A stretch of 64,000 bases of DNA from Luteipulveratus flavus (GCF_029439465.1 NZ_JAROAV010000043.1:1-64000); one strand, 5' to 3'. Positions 25,505 through 32,880 are shown, counted from the first letter of the stretch. The notes: generated from the sequence alone by a model not told the origin. Program-made: numbers and translations.

Positions 25505-26977
25505 TCAGAAGCGGGCCATGTGCTGCTTGACGCTGCGGACGTAGGCGCGGGTGTCGGGGTACATGCCGTTCTTCCGCACGCCGCCGAGCCCCTGGTAGTA
25601 GCCGGCGATGGCCTGGTCGCGGCTGCTCGCGTGCGTCGTCAGCCAGCGCAGGAGCACGACACCCGCTGTGACGTTGTCGCGCGGGTTCATCAGGTTGAGC
25701 CGCCGCCCGACCATGTCACTGCACCACGTGCCGGTGCTCGGCATCACCTGCATCACCCCGACGGCGTTCGCCACGGACACCGAGCGCTGGTTCCACCCCG
25801 ACTCCTGCCACCCGATCGCGAGCGCGAGCCGAGGATCCACGCCGTAGCGGCGGGCGGTCTGCACGATGAGGTCCCGGGTCTGGCTGCGGGAGGGGACGGC
25901 CACGTGGCGCAGCGCCTCGCGGTTGCGGCTCGCCGACGCCACGACGTGGTCGGGGTAGGTACGGCCCAGGAACGTGTTGGAGCTGTTCCGGCTGCTGCGG
26001 CCGGACGACGTGGGGGCGGTGTGCTTCGGGGCCGGCTTGGCTTTCGGTGGGGCCGGCTTGGCGTGGGGAGGTGTCGCCTTCGGAGGAGCCGGCTTGGTCT
26101 TCGGAGGGGCCGGCTTCGGCGCGGGCCTGGGGGCGGGCTTCGGCGCGGGTCTGGGAGCGGGCTTGGCCTGCGGGGGTGCGGGCTCGGGTGCCGGTTTCGC
26201 CTGCGGGGGCGCCGGTTTCGGCGTCGGTCGTGCCGGGGCGGGAGCCGGGACGGGCTGCCCCTTCGCCGGGATGCGCAGCACGGTACCCACCGACACCCGG
26301 TTCGGGTCCGACATGTGGTTCGCGTTCATCAGGGCGCGCCAGCCGACGCCGTACCGGACGCCGAGGCCGATGAGGTTCTCGCCCGGCCGGACCGTGTGGG
26401 TCCGCGGCAGCACCGCCGACCTGGACACCGGGTGCCGCGGCGTGGCGGCGCGGGGCGTGGCGGGAGCGGGGGTCGGCCTCGCCGGGGCCTGGACGGGTGC
26501 GCCGGGCCGGACCGGGACCTGCAGGACCCGGCCGACCGCGATCTGGTTCGGGTTGGCGAGGCCGTTGGCCTTCATCAGGGCCGACCAGCCGACGCCGTAC
26601 CGGATGCCCAGCGTGATGAGGTTGTCGCCCGGCCGCACGACATGGGTGCGCAGCTGCCGGACGGGCTGCTTGTGAGCCGTGGCCGCACGAGGCGCCACCG
26701 CGGCCCGCGCCGCCGGCCTGGTCACCGGGGCGGCCGAGCGGACGGGTGCCTTCCCCGTCGGGACCTGGATGACCGCGCCCACCGGGAGCCTGCGCGGGTC
26801 GCTGATGCGGTTCTTGTGCACGAGCACGGCGATCGAGGTCTGGTGGGTGCGGGCGAGCTTGGCCAACGAGTCACCCGGCCGGACGGTGTAGCGCGCCCAG
26901 GTCCGGCCCGCGACCTGCTCGTCGATGCTGTGCAGCGCGTGCGGGTTCGGCGGAGGGGTGTAGTCGAACGGTGCCAT
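25505..26977 (-). CDS. LysM-repeat lytic transglycosylase
   Basis: A 490-residue peptidoglycan enzyme: three LysM domains (about 28-73, 110-155, 192-237; each with the YTVRPGDSL-like start), a Pro/Lys/Ala linker (244-322) and a C-terminal SLT domain (367-490). The catalytic Glu is E392 in GWQESGWN, followed by AVGVMQVMPSTG and AGYYQG. It should cleave glycan strands outside the cell, yet the ATG start (GAGAGGA upstream) gives no signal peptide, and upstream in-frame codons do not supply an obvious one. It lies between the PASTA kinase and the Rv2175c homologue, on the kinase strand. Confidence 0.88.
   Translation of the reverse strand: MAPFDYTPPPNPHALHSIDEQVAGRTWARYTVRPGDSLAKLARTHQTSIAVLVHKNRISDPRRLPVGAVIQVPTGKAPVRSAAPVTRPAARAAVAPRAATAHKQPVRQLRTHVVRPGDNLITLGIRYGVGWSALMKANGLANPNQIAVGRVLQVPVRPGAPVQAPARPTPAPATPRAATPRHPVSRSAVLPRTHTVRPGENLIGLGVRYGVGWRALMNANHMSDPNRVSVGTVLRIPAKGQPVPAPAPARPTPKPAPPQAKPAPEPAPPQAKPAPRPAPKPAPRPAPKPAPPKTKPAPPKATPPHAKPAPPKAKPAPKHTAPTSSGRSSRNSSNTFLGRTYPDHVVASASRNREALRHVAVPSRSQTRDLIVQTARRYGVDPRLALAIGWQESGWNQRSVSVANAVGVMQVMPSTGTWCSDMVGRRLNLMNPRDNVTAGVVLLRWLTTHASSRDQAIAGYYQGLGGVRKNGMYPDTRAYVRSVKQHMARF
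26012..26248 (-). repeat. Pro-Ala-Lys low-complexity repeat inside the transglycosylase gene
   Basis: Degenerate tandem units of the type KPAPPQA, KPAPRPA and PPKAKPA encode residues 244-322. They form the flexible linker between the LysM domains and the catalytic domain. The reading frame is maintained throughout. Confidence 0.85.
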
Positions 26978-27153
26978 CGGTCGTCCTCTCGCCCTGGGCT
27001 GCTCTGGCTCTGCACCACCGGCCGGTGTCGGCGCTGGTGATCGTGGTGCTGGAGTGGCGCCTGTGACCGTGCTCGGCGACGCTAACGAACTTCGGCGGGG
27101 GTTCCACGCAGGCGCGCCACGGAGCGCTCCGACCGCTCTGGCACCCTGAGCAC

Positions 27154-27531
27154 GTGACTGATGATGCGAACGACCGCACGCTGGAGCGGCTGGTCGGTGA
27201 CTGGCTGACCGTCCCGGACCTCGCCGAGGCACTCGATCTCCCGCTGCGCAAGGTGCGTCAGATGATCGCCGACCGCGAGCTGCTCGCGCACCGGGTCGGG
27301 GAGCGGGACGTCGTCGCCGTACCGGCCCTGTTCGTCCTCGACGGTGCCGTGCTGCCCAACCTCGGTGGGACGATCACCGTGCTCGGCGACGCGGGCCTGA
27401 GCGACGACGAGGCGCTCATCTGGCTCTTCACGCCTGACCCGACGCTCCCGATCGAGGGTGCGCCGGTGCACATGTTGATCGCCGGCCGCCGGGCCGAGGT
27501 GCGCAAGCGCGCACAGGAGCTCGCGTTCTGA
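27154..27531 (+). CDS. Rv2175c-family DNA-binding protein
   Basis: A 125-residue homologue of M. tuberculosis Rv2175c, a winged helix-turn-helix DNA-binding protein that PknL phosphorylates. The N-terminal LVGDWLTVPDLAEALDLPLRKVRQMI is the recognition helix region and the VAVPALFVLDGAVLPNLGGTITVL stretch is family-specific. The N-terminal tail has a Thr (TLERL), near where the known phosphosite lies. GTG start. It is separated from the kinase by the transglycosylase gene and is divergent from it. It is followed by the lycopene cyclase genes 1 nt later. Confidence 0.9.
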   Translation: MTDDANDRTLERLVGDWLTVPDLAEALDLPLRKVRQMIADRELLAHRVGERDVVAVPALFVLDGAVLPNLGGTITVLGDAGLSDDEALIWLFTPDPTLPIEGAPVHMLIAGRRAEVRKRAQELAF

Positions 27532-27532
27532 G

Positions 27533-27865
27533 ATGAGACACCTGGCGTACGCCGGGATGCTGGTGTTCTGCCTGCTCGGCACCCTTCCGCTGGACCGCTG
27601 GTTCGGTCTCGGAGTGCTGAGGCAGGGACGGCGGCTCTCGCTGACCCTTCTGCTGGCCGCCGGACCGTTCCTGGTGTGGGACCTGCTGGCGACCCACGCC
27701 GGGCACTGGTGGTTCGACCCCGCTCAGACGCTGCCCATGCGGGTGCTCGGCGTCCCCTGGGAGGAGGTCGGCTTCTTCGTGGTGATCCCGGTCGCGGCCG
27801 TTCTCACCCATGCCGCCGTCGGCGAGGTCGTCGGCCGGCGGCGGGCCAGGCGGGCGTCGCGGTGA
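27533..27865 (+). CDS. lycopene cyclase domain subunit 1 (CrtYc/CrtYe type)
   Basis: A 110-residue, three-helix membrane protein of the heterodimeric lycopene cyclase family. Typical are the FLVWDLLATHAGHWWFDP stretch and VPWEEVGFFVVIP (the conserved PxEE-like motif). With the next gene it should cyclise the ends of lycopene or of a C50 carotenoid. The two small subunits here are separate, as in Corynebacterium and Micrococcus-type clusters. It starts 1 nt after the Rv2175c stop and overlaps the next gene (GTGA). No other crt gene is in the window. Confidence 0.88.
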   Translation: MRHLAYAGMLVFCLLGTLPLDRWFGLGVLRQGRRLSLTLLLAAGPFLVWDLLATHAGHWWFDPAQTLPMRVLGVPWEEVGFFVVIPVAAVLTHAAVGEVVGRRRARRASR

Positions 27866-28221
27866 GCTACACCGCGCTCGTCGGCTGCGCCATCCCGCTG
27901 GTGGTCCTGCTCGACCTGCTCGTGCTGCGGACCCGTCTGGTGTGCACCGCGACCTGGTGGGCGTCGTACGCGGTGATCGTGGGGTTCCAGCTGCTCACGA
28001 ACGGGTGGCTCACCGGCCGGGGCATCGTCCGGTACGACCCCGGCACGGTGATCGGCGGCGGGCAGCCGGTGCTCGTCGGCGACGGTCGCCTGGTCTTCGC
28101 TCCCGTGGAGGACCTCGGGTTCGGGTTCGCGCTCGTCCTGCTCACCTGCGCCGTGTGGACCCGCCTGGGGAGTCGTGAGACCAACCGTGGCGCGTCCGGC
28201 TCAGGAGGAGCGAGCCGTTGA
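27862..28221 (+). CDS. lycopene cyclase domain subunit 2 (CrtYd/CrtYf type)
   Basis: A 119-residue membrane protein, partner of the preceding subunit. It has the same three-helix plan and the conserved TNGWLTGRGIVRYDP and FAPVEDLGFGFAL motifs (PxEDxxF). The GTG overlaps the stop of subunit 1. The last seven codons overlap the end of the convergent polyprenyl synthase gene by 21 nt. Whether the product forms beta, gamma or epsilon rings, or works on C40 or C50 substrates, cannot be decided. Confidence 0.88.
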   Translation: MSYTALVGCAIPLVVLLDLLVLRTRLVCTATWWASYAVIVGFQLLTNGWLTGRGIVRYDPGTVIGGGQPVLVGDGRLVFAPVEDLGFGFALVLLTCAVWTRLGSRETNRGASGSGGASR

Positions 28222-29286
28222 GATCCCGATCAGTTCCTCCAGGGCCTCGCGCGCCGCGGGCTCCAGGCTCGTGGCCTGCGCCAGGGCGTCCTGGGCGGAC
28301 CGGGCCAGCGCAGTGATGAGGTCCTCGACCTGCTCGACCGCTCCGGTGTCCGAGATGGTCTCGCGCACGGTGGCGACCTCGGCCTCGTCGAGGTCGGGCC
28401 GGCCGAACACCGACTCGAAGCGCTCCGTCTGCGCCGCGGCGAGGCGGTCGAGGGCGTAGGCGATCAGCACGGTGCGCTTGCCCTCGCGCAGGTCGTCGCC
28501 GGCGGGCTTGCCCGTCTGCTGCGGGTCGCCGTAGACGCCGAGCAGGTCGTCCCGCAGCTGGAACGCCTCGCCGAGCGCCAGTCCGTACGCCGAGAGGTGA
28601 CCGGCCGTCGCCTCGTCGGCTCCGGCGCACAGCGCGCCGATCAGCAGCGGCTGCTCGACGGTGTAGCGGGCGCTCTTGACCCGCGCCACGTGCCGGGCGC
28701 GCGCGACCCGCTCATCGGTCGAGGAGCCCTCCCAGCCCAGGGCCGCCTCGAGGACGTCGAGGAACTGGCCCCCCATCAGCTGGGTGCGCATCGCGTCGAA
28801 CAGCGCGCGTCCGCGTGCGAGCTCGGGCTCGGGCAGCCCGCTCGTCGCGTACATCTCGTCGGTCCAGGTCAGGCACAGGTCGCCGGTCAGGACGGCGCCC
28901 GCGGCACCGAACCGCGCACTGTCGCCCTGCCAGCCGCTGTCGCGGTGCAGCACCTCGATCCGCCGGTGCACCGCCGGCGCGCCACGCCGCGTGTCGCTGT
29001 CGTCCATGACGTCGTCGTGGATGAGGGCCGCTGCCTGGAACATCTCCATCGCGGCGGCGGCCCGGACGAGCTCGTCGCTGTCGACGCCGCCGAGCGCGCG
29101 GTATCCCCAGTAGAAGAAGGCAGCGCGCAGCCGCTTGCCGCCGCTGAGCAGGTCGGTCGCGGCCGCCATCAGGATGTCGGTGGCAGGCCCGACGGGGGCG
29201 AGCACCTCCTGCTGCGACTTCAGCTGGGTGTCGATCGCGGCCTGCACGCGAGAGCGCAGCGAGTCGACGTCCAGGGGGCTGGCCAA
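28201..29286 (-). CDS. polyprenyl (geranylgeranyl) diphosphate synthase
   Basis: A 361-residue trans-isoprenyl diphosphate synthase (IdsA2 position, Rv2173). The first Asp-rich motif is IHDDVMDDSDTRRG, the second is FQLRDDLLGVYGD; SGGKRLR binds IPP. The residues just before the first DDxxD (MFQAAALIHDD) suggest a long product such as GGPP. I prefer the TTG start at 29286: GGAAGGA lies 6 nt upstream and a possible -10 (TACGCT, 29318-29323) would put the GTG at 29316 outside the transcript. The product would feed carotenoids made with the convergent lycopene cyclase. Confidence 0.9.
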   Translation of the reverse strand: MASPLDVDSLRSRVQAAIDTQLKSQQEVLAPVGPATDILMAAATDLLSGGKRLRAAFFYWGYRALGGVDSDELVRAAAAMEMFQAAALIHDDVMDDSDTRRGAPAVHRRIEVLHRDSGWQGDSARFGAAGAVLTGDLCLTWTDEMYATSGLPEPELARGRALFDAMRTQLMGGQFLDVLEAALGWEGSSTDERVARARHVARVKSARYTVEQPLLIGALCAGADEATAGHLSAYGLALGEAFQLRDDLLGVYGDPQQTGKPAGDDLREGKRTVLIAYALDRLAAAQTERFESVFGRPDLDEAEVATVRETISDTGAVEQVEDLITALARSAQDALAQATSLEPAAREALEELIGISTARSS

Positions 29287-29340
29287 CGAGAGTCCTTCCG
29301 TCAGGTGGTCCGTCACGAGCGTACGGGGCGCCGATGTGTC

Positions 29341-29346
29341 TACGAT
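29341..29346 (+). promoter_or_regulatory. -10 element TACGAT, leaderless start at 29354
   Basis: TACGAT lies 7 nt before the ATG of the methylenetetrahydrofolate reductase gene. Confidence 0.6.
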
Positions 29347-29353
29347 CGGCGGC

Positions 29354-30256
29354 ATGTCCGTCGCCGCCGGCCGCCAGGTCCAGTCTGCCGCTGTCTCGAT
29401 CCCGCAGATGCTGGCCGACCCCGGCACCGCCTACAGCTTCGAGTTCTTCCCACCGAAGGACGACGCGTCCGAGGCGGTGCTGTGGGAGTCCGTACGCCGG
29501 ATCGAGCAGATCCGCCCGTCCTTCGTGTCCGTCACGTACGGCGCGGGTGGATCCACCCGTGATCGTACGGTCCGCGTGACCGGACGGATCGCCCGTGAGA
29601 CGACCCTGGTCCCGATGGCGCACCTCACCTGTGTGGGGTCGTCGGTCGCGGAGCTGCGGCAGGTGATCGGTGAGTACGCCGCAGCGGGCGTCTCGAACGT
29701 CCTCGCCCTGCGCGGCGACCCCCAGGGCGGGCTGGACGCGCCGTGGGTCGCCCACCCCGAGGGTCTGGACCACGCGGACGACCTGGTCCGGCTGGTCCGC
29801 TCGCTCGGGCGGTTCACGGTCGGTGTCGCGGCGTTCCCGGACAAGCACCCGGAGTCGGCGACCCTGGAGGACGACGCCGAGACGCTGGTGCGCAAGGCGG
29901 ACGCCGGCGCGCAGTTCGCGATCACCCAGATGGTCACCGACGTCGACGCCTACCTGCGGCTGCGGGACCTCGTCGCCGCGCGGGGCCGGGACATCCCGAT
30001 CGTCCCGGGTCTGATGCCGGTGACCCGCTTCGGTCAGCTGCAGCGGATGACCGCCCTCAACGGTCAGCCGCTGGCCGCCGAGGTCGTCCGGCGGATCGAG
30101 GCGGTCCAGGACGACGAGGCGGCCGTGCGCGCCGAAGGCATCGCCATCGCGACGGAGCACGCCGAGCGGCTGCGGTCCGAAGGCGCGCCGGGGCTGCACT
30201 TCATCACCATGAACCGGTCCACCGCGACCCTCGAGGTCTTCGCGAACCTGCGCTGA
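29354..30256 (+). CDS. metF: methylenetetrahydrofolate reductase (MetF-like)
   Basis: A 300-residue FAD-type reductase that makes 5-methyl-THF for methionine synthesis. Motifs: YSFEFFPPKDD with the catalytic Glu, VSVTYGAGGSTRDRT, HLTCVGSS, NVLALRGDPQGG, AQFAITQMVTD and IVPGLMPVT, all usual for MetF. The position beside the polyprenyl synthase matches Rv2172c. The start at 29354 agrees with the -10 element. Bacterial MetF needs NADH, but some mycobacterial MetF-like proteins differ, so the electron donor is left open. Confidence 0.93.
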   Translation: MSVAAGRQVQSAAVSIPQMLADPGTAYSFEFFPPKDDASEAVLWESVRRIEQIRPSFVSVTYGAGGSTRDRTVRVTGRIARETTLVPMAHLTCVGSSVAELRQVIGEYAAAGVSNVLALRGDPQGGLDAPWVAHPEGLDHADDLVRLVRSLGRFTVGVAAFPDKHPESATLEDDAETLVRKADAGAQFAITQMVTDVDAYLRLRDLVAARGRDIPIVPGLMPVTRFGQLQRMTALNGQPLAAEVVRRIEAVQDDEAAVRAEGIAIATEHAERLRSEGAPGLHFITMNRSTATLEVFANLR

Positions 30257-30264
30257 GCCTCGGC

Positions 30265-30819
30265 TCAGCCGACCTCCGCGGCGTGCCCCGCGGTGATGCG
30301 CAGCAGCTCGCCGTAGGTGGTGGAGAACACCGCTCGCGGGTGTCCAGCAGTCACCCACACCTCGACGCACCGGCTGAGCGCCACGTCGACCACCGTCTCG
30401 ATCGGCTCGCGCAGACCGACGGGCGCGATCCCGTCGACGGGGAACCCCGTCAGCTGCTCGACGGCGTTCGCCTCCAAGAGCTCCAGGTGGGCCAGGTCGA
30501 GCACCTCGCACAGCTTCACGGTGTCGACGTCGTGGCCGCTCGAGGCCACCACCAGCAGCGGTGACTGCTGACGGTCCAGGTCGTACGCCCGGTACACGGT
30601 CGTGCGGGCGACCTGACTGACGTCGACCCCGAGCAGCGCGGCCGTCGCGGCAGGCCCCTGAGCCGGCCCGCGGATGGCGAAGGTCCGACCGGTCGCTCGC
30701 TGCTCCAGCAGCGCCTGCCGCACCCGGATGACCGCCGGATCACGGCTCAGCTGTCGGCTGTCGGTGGTCGAGGGCAGAGTCGGGCCGTTCGTGGTGCTCG
30801 CCCCCGTGTCGTCCGACAT
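30265..30819 (-). CDS. YbaK/EbsC-family aminoacyl-tRNA deacylase-like protein
   Basis: A 184-residue protein with a C-terminal YbaK/ProX-type domain: TTVYRAYDLDRQQSPLLVVASSGHDVDTVKLCEVL, then the substrate-pocket stretch LTGFPVDGIAPVGLREPIETVVDVAL (GxxxGxxxP). Family members hydrolyse mischarged tRNAs such as Cys-tRNA(Pro). The typical Lys of the VLxxDxxVDxxKL stretch is kept (VDTVKL). The first 40 residues are hydrophilic and not conserved. ATG start with a -10 element 6 nt upstream. Confidence 0.88.
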   Translation of the reverse strand: MSDDTGASTTNGPTLPSTTDSRQLSRDPAVIRVRQALLEQRATGRTFAIRGPAQGPAATAALLGVDVSQVARTTVYRAYDLDRQQSPLLVVASSGHDVDTVKLCEVLDLAHLELLEANAVEQLTGFPVDGIAPVGLREPIETVVDVALSRCVEVWVTAGHPRAVFSTTYGELLRITAGHAAEVG

Positions 30820-30825
30820 GGCAGG

Positions 30826-30831
30826 ACGGTA
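30826..30831 (-). promoter_or_regulatory. -10 element TACCGT, leaderless start at 30819
   Basis: Minus-strand TACCGT lies 6 nt before the ATG of the YbaK-type gene. Confidence 0.6.
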
Positions 30832-30875
30832 GCGGCATCGCCGGTGACATGCGCGGATTTGCCGGCCTGGCGGGG

Positions 30876-30904
30876 TTGGCGCCGTCGGCGCGGAGCGCTA
30901 GTCT
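30876..30904 (+). promoter_or_regulatory. sigma70-type promoter of the DUF6504-HEPN operon
   Basis: -35 TTGGCG (30876-30881), 17-nt spacer, -10 TAGTCT (30899-30904). The start of transcription should fall near 30911, immediately before the LexA box, leaving a leader of about 36 nt to the GTG. Confidence 0.65.
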
Positions 30905-30912
30905 CGACTCAG

Positions 30913-30928
30913 TCGAACAGGTGTTCGA
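30913..30928 (+). promoter_or_regulatory. LexA-binding (SOS) box
   Basis: TCGAACAGGTGTTCGA: both 6-bp half sites are perfect (TCGAAC / GTTCGA, 4-nt spacer), matching the actinobacterial SOS consensus. It covers about +3 to +18 of the predicted transcript, an ideal place for repression. It is the only such box I found in the window. Confidence 0.85.
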
Positions 30929-30946
30929 TAAGGCGTTCGGAGGTGA

Positions 30947-31222
30947 GTGGTGAGAGCGGTGCAGGAGGAGGTCGACGTGCGTCCGATCGCTCAGGGGACG
31001 GGCGAGCCGTCGATGTTCGTGTGGCGGGGTCGGCTCTTCGTCGTCCGCCGGGTGGTGGCACGGCGCAGCACCGAGCGGTCCGCGCGTGCCCACGTCGTGT
31101 GGCGCGTCGAGGCGAGCGCCGGCCGGGAGCACGGCTGCGCGACGTTCGACCTCTCCTACCGAGCACCGGTGCCGGTCGGTCTGTCCGGCGGCGGGTGGAC
31201 CCTGCTGCCGGTCGGAGGTTGA
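30947..31222 (+). CDS. DUF6504 family protein
   Basis: A 91-residue, beta-rich small protein: FVWRGRLFVVRRVVARRSTE, then HVVWRVEA and FDLSYRAPVPVGLSGGGWTLLPV, typical of DUF6504. From memory, members often sit next to Y-family or DnaE2-type polymerases, but none is present here. GGAGG lies 3 nt before this GTG and 6 nt before a second GTG at 30950, which may be the true start. It is the first gene under the LexA box and is followed 1 nt later by the HEPN gene, so both should be DNA-damage inducible. Confidence 0.78.
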   Translation: MVRAVQEEVDVRPIAQGTGEPSMFVWRGRLFVVRRVVARRSTERSARAHVVWRVEASAGREHGCATFDLSYRAPVPVGLSGGGWTLLPVGG

Positions 31223-31223
31223 G

Positions 31224-31655
31224 GTGCAGTCGACATCGCCGGCGCCGGTCGCGGGCACGGTGCTCGATCTCGTCGAGCGGTCTCGTACAGGTCTGCTGGC
31301 CGCGTGCCGGGCCGACGCCTCCGGTGAGCGCTTCTGCCTCGCCCACCTGGCCGCCCTGCGGGCGGCCGCCGCGGTGCTCGCGGCGCGCGGCAGGCCCTCG
31401 GGCAAGGGGAGGCCACGCAGCGTCTGGGAGACCGTCCCGGTCGTGGCGCCCGAGCTGACCGAGTGGACCGCGTTCTTCGCGGCGACCGGCCGTCGCCGGC
31501 AGGCGGTCGAGCGGGGCAGCGCCGACATGAGCAGTCGTGAGGCGGACGACCTGGTCCGCCAGGCGGAGACGTTCCTCGACCTGGTGCTGGCTCAGCTCGG
31601 CCTGCCGGTCCAGGCGTCGGTCACCCGATGCATGACGCCGACCGTCCGCCCCTGA
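31224..31655 (+). CDS. SAV_6107-type HEPN domain protein
   Basis: A 143-residue all-helical protein matching the SAV_6107 HEPN family: LLAACRADASGERFCLAHLAALRAAAAVLAAR at the N-terminus and SREADDLVRQAETFLDLVLAQL at the C-terminus. R36-x4-H41 (ERFCLAH) fits the RX4-6H pattern of HEPN ribonucleases, though its place in helix 2 is unusual and activity is unproven. GTG start with GGAGG 5 nt upstream. It shares the SOS-regulated transcript with DUF6504. The same family member sits next to DUF3040 in Streptomyces, as here. Confidence 0.82.
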   Translation: MQSTSPAPVAGTVLDLVERSRTGLLAACRADASGERFCLAHLAALRAAAAVLAARGRPSGKGRPRSVWETVPVVAPELTEWTAFFAATGRRRQAVERGSADMSSREADDLVRQAETFLDLVLAQLGLPVQASVTRCMTPTVRP

Positions 31656-31905
31656 CCTGACCGGTCGGCTCTCGGCGCACGCGTGCGGCACCGCCGGGCA
31701 CGATTCGCCTCGCCGGGTCGTTTAGAGGCCGGTGGGCCTGAGGGGTCCTGCCCTGATCGAGGTCAGGTCGCAGATTCCCACGGCCGACTACCGCGGCGTA
31801 TTCTGGAGACCTATCCTGACCAGCACACGGCCAGCGCCTGAACGGTCAGGGCCGGCTGAGTCAGCGCCGTCGCGTCAGCGTTCGGGAATGTGGGAGGTGT
31901 CAAAG
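31656..31905 (+). promoter_or_regulatory. intergenic region upstream of DUF3040
   Basis: 250 nt without a gene. A possible promoter is TTCCCA (31775-31780), 18-nt spacer, TATTCT (31799-31804), which would give a leader of about 95 nt. A second hexamer TATCCT follows at 31812-31817. No stable hairpin or known riboswitch was recognised. Confidence 0.3.
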
Positions 31906-32325
31906 GTGCCGCTCTCCGAGCACGAGCAGCGTCTGCTCGACCAGATGGAGCAGGCCCTCTACGACGAGGACCCGAAGTTTGCTTCACACATGGTGGGTGA
32001 CCCCTCCCGTCACCGCACTCGACGCAAGCTGATGATCGGCGGGGCAGTCCTGGTCATCGGGCTCGTGCTGGTCGTCCTGGGCGTCATGAGTCAGCAGATC
32101 TGGCTCGGCGGCGTGGGCTTCGCGGTCATGGTGGGGGGCGCCGGCTACGCGGTCACGCCGACGCATCGTCGGACTCTCGGCTCCGTCGGCGAGAACGGCG
32201 ACGTCACCTTGCACCACCAGGGACAGACGAAGGCGCGCAAGCGCGGGGCGAAGGGCAGCACCGGCTCGTTCATGGACCGCATCGAGCAGCGCTGGGACCG
32301 TCGGCGGGGCCAGGACGGCTGGTAG
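31906..32325 (+). CDS. DUF3040 membrane protein
   Basis: A 139-residue protein of the DUF3040 family (Rv2169c type). The start MPLSEHEQRLLDQMEQALYDEDPKFAS is the family signature, followed by two membrane helices (about 43-62 and 68-86) and a basic C-terminal tail. The GTG at 31906 has GGGAGG 8 nt upstream and gives the conserved first residues. In most actinobacteria this gene lies immediately upstream of mraZ and the cell-wall/division cluster, but here the cluster is absent downstream, so a rearrangement has occurred at this point. Confidence 0.9.
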   Translation: MPLSEHEQRLLDQMEQALYDEDPKFASHMVGDPSRHRTRRKLMIGGAVLVIGLVLVVLGVMSQQIWLGGVGFAVMVGGAGYAVTPTHRRTLGSVGENGDVTLHHQGQTKARKRGAKGSTGSFMDRIEQRWDRRRGQDGW

Positions 32326-32349
32326 CCCACACGCGCTCCGCGCACGCAG

Positions 32350-32380
32350 GAAGACCGCCCTCGGGCGGCCTTCTGCTGTT
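32350..32380 (+). terminator. hairpin terminator after DUF3040
   Basis: CCGCCC-TC-GGGCGG with outer AAG/CTT pairs separated by one mismatch, followed by CTGCTGTT. It lies between convergent DUF3040 and DUF456 genes and may serve both. Confidence 0.65.
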
Positions 32381-32391
32381 GTCAGGGCCGG

Positions 32392-32874
32392 TCAGCGCGT
32401 GATCAGCAGTCCCGCGACCCAGACGCAGGCGACCAGGCAGGCCGCGGCGAGCTCGATGCCGATGCTCAGCAGCACCCCCCGCAGGGCGGTCTTGGTCGCC
32501 GTCCACGCCCGCGAGGCGTCCCGCAGCCGCAGCTGCTCGGCCAGGTAGACGCCGAGGACGAACCCCACGAACAGCCCCACCACGGGGATCACGAAGAAGC
32601 CGACCACCGCGCAAACCGCGCCGAAGAGCAGCGTCGTCGTGGGGACCCCGGCGGCACGCATCCGCCGGCTCGGCACGAGGTACTGGATCGTCCACCCAGC
32701 TGCGGCGATCAGCAGGCACACGACGAACACGGTCCATCCGGTCGCGTCGTTACGGTCGCCGGCCCACAGCAGCACGCCGGCGATGGTCAGCAGCAGGCCC
32801 GGCAGAACCGGGATGACAAGACCGAGGATGCCGCCCACGACGAGGACGGCCGCGGCGACGGTGACCAGCTCCAT
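32392..32874 (-). CDS. DUF456 family membrane protein
   Basis: A 160-residue membrane protein of the DUF456 family with about four or five helices. GGILGLVIPVLPGLLLTIAGVLLWA at the N-terminus and the Gly-rich FFVIPVVGLFVGFVLGVYLAEQ segment are characteristic. Such proteins are predicted to be small transporters or envelope proteins; no function is established. The ATG has a -10 element 6 nt upstream and no ribosome site, so it appears to be transcribed alone. Confidence 0.85.
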   Translation of the reverse strand: MELVTVAAAVLVVGGILGLVIPVLPGLLLTIAGVLLWAGDRNDATGWTVFVVCLLIAAAGWTIQYLVPSRRMRAAGVPTTTLLFGAVCAVVGFFVIPVVGLFVGFVLGVYLAEQLRLRDASRAWTATKTALRGVLLSIGIELAAACLVACVWVAGLLITR

Positions 32875-32880
32875 GCGCAG

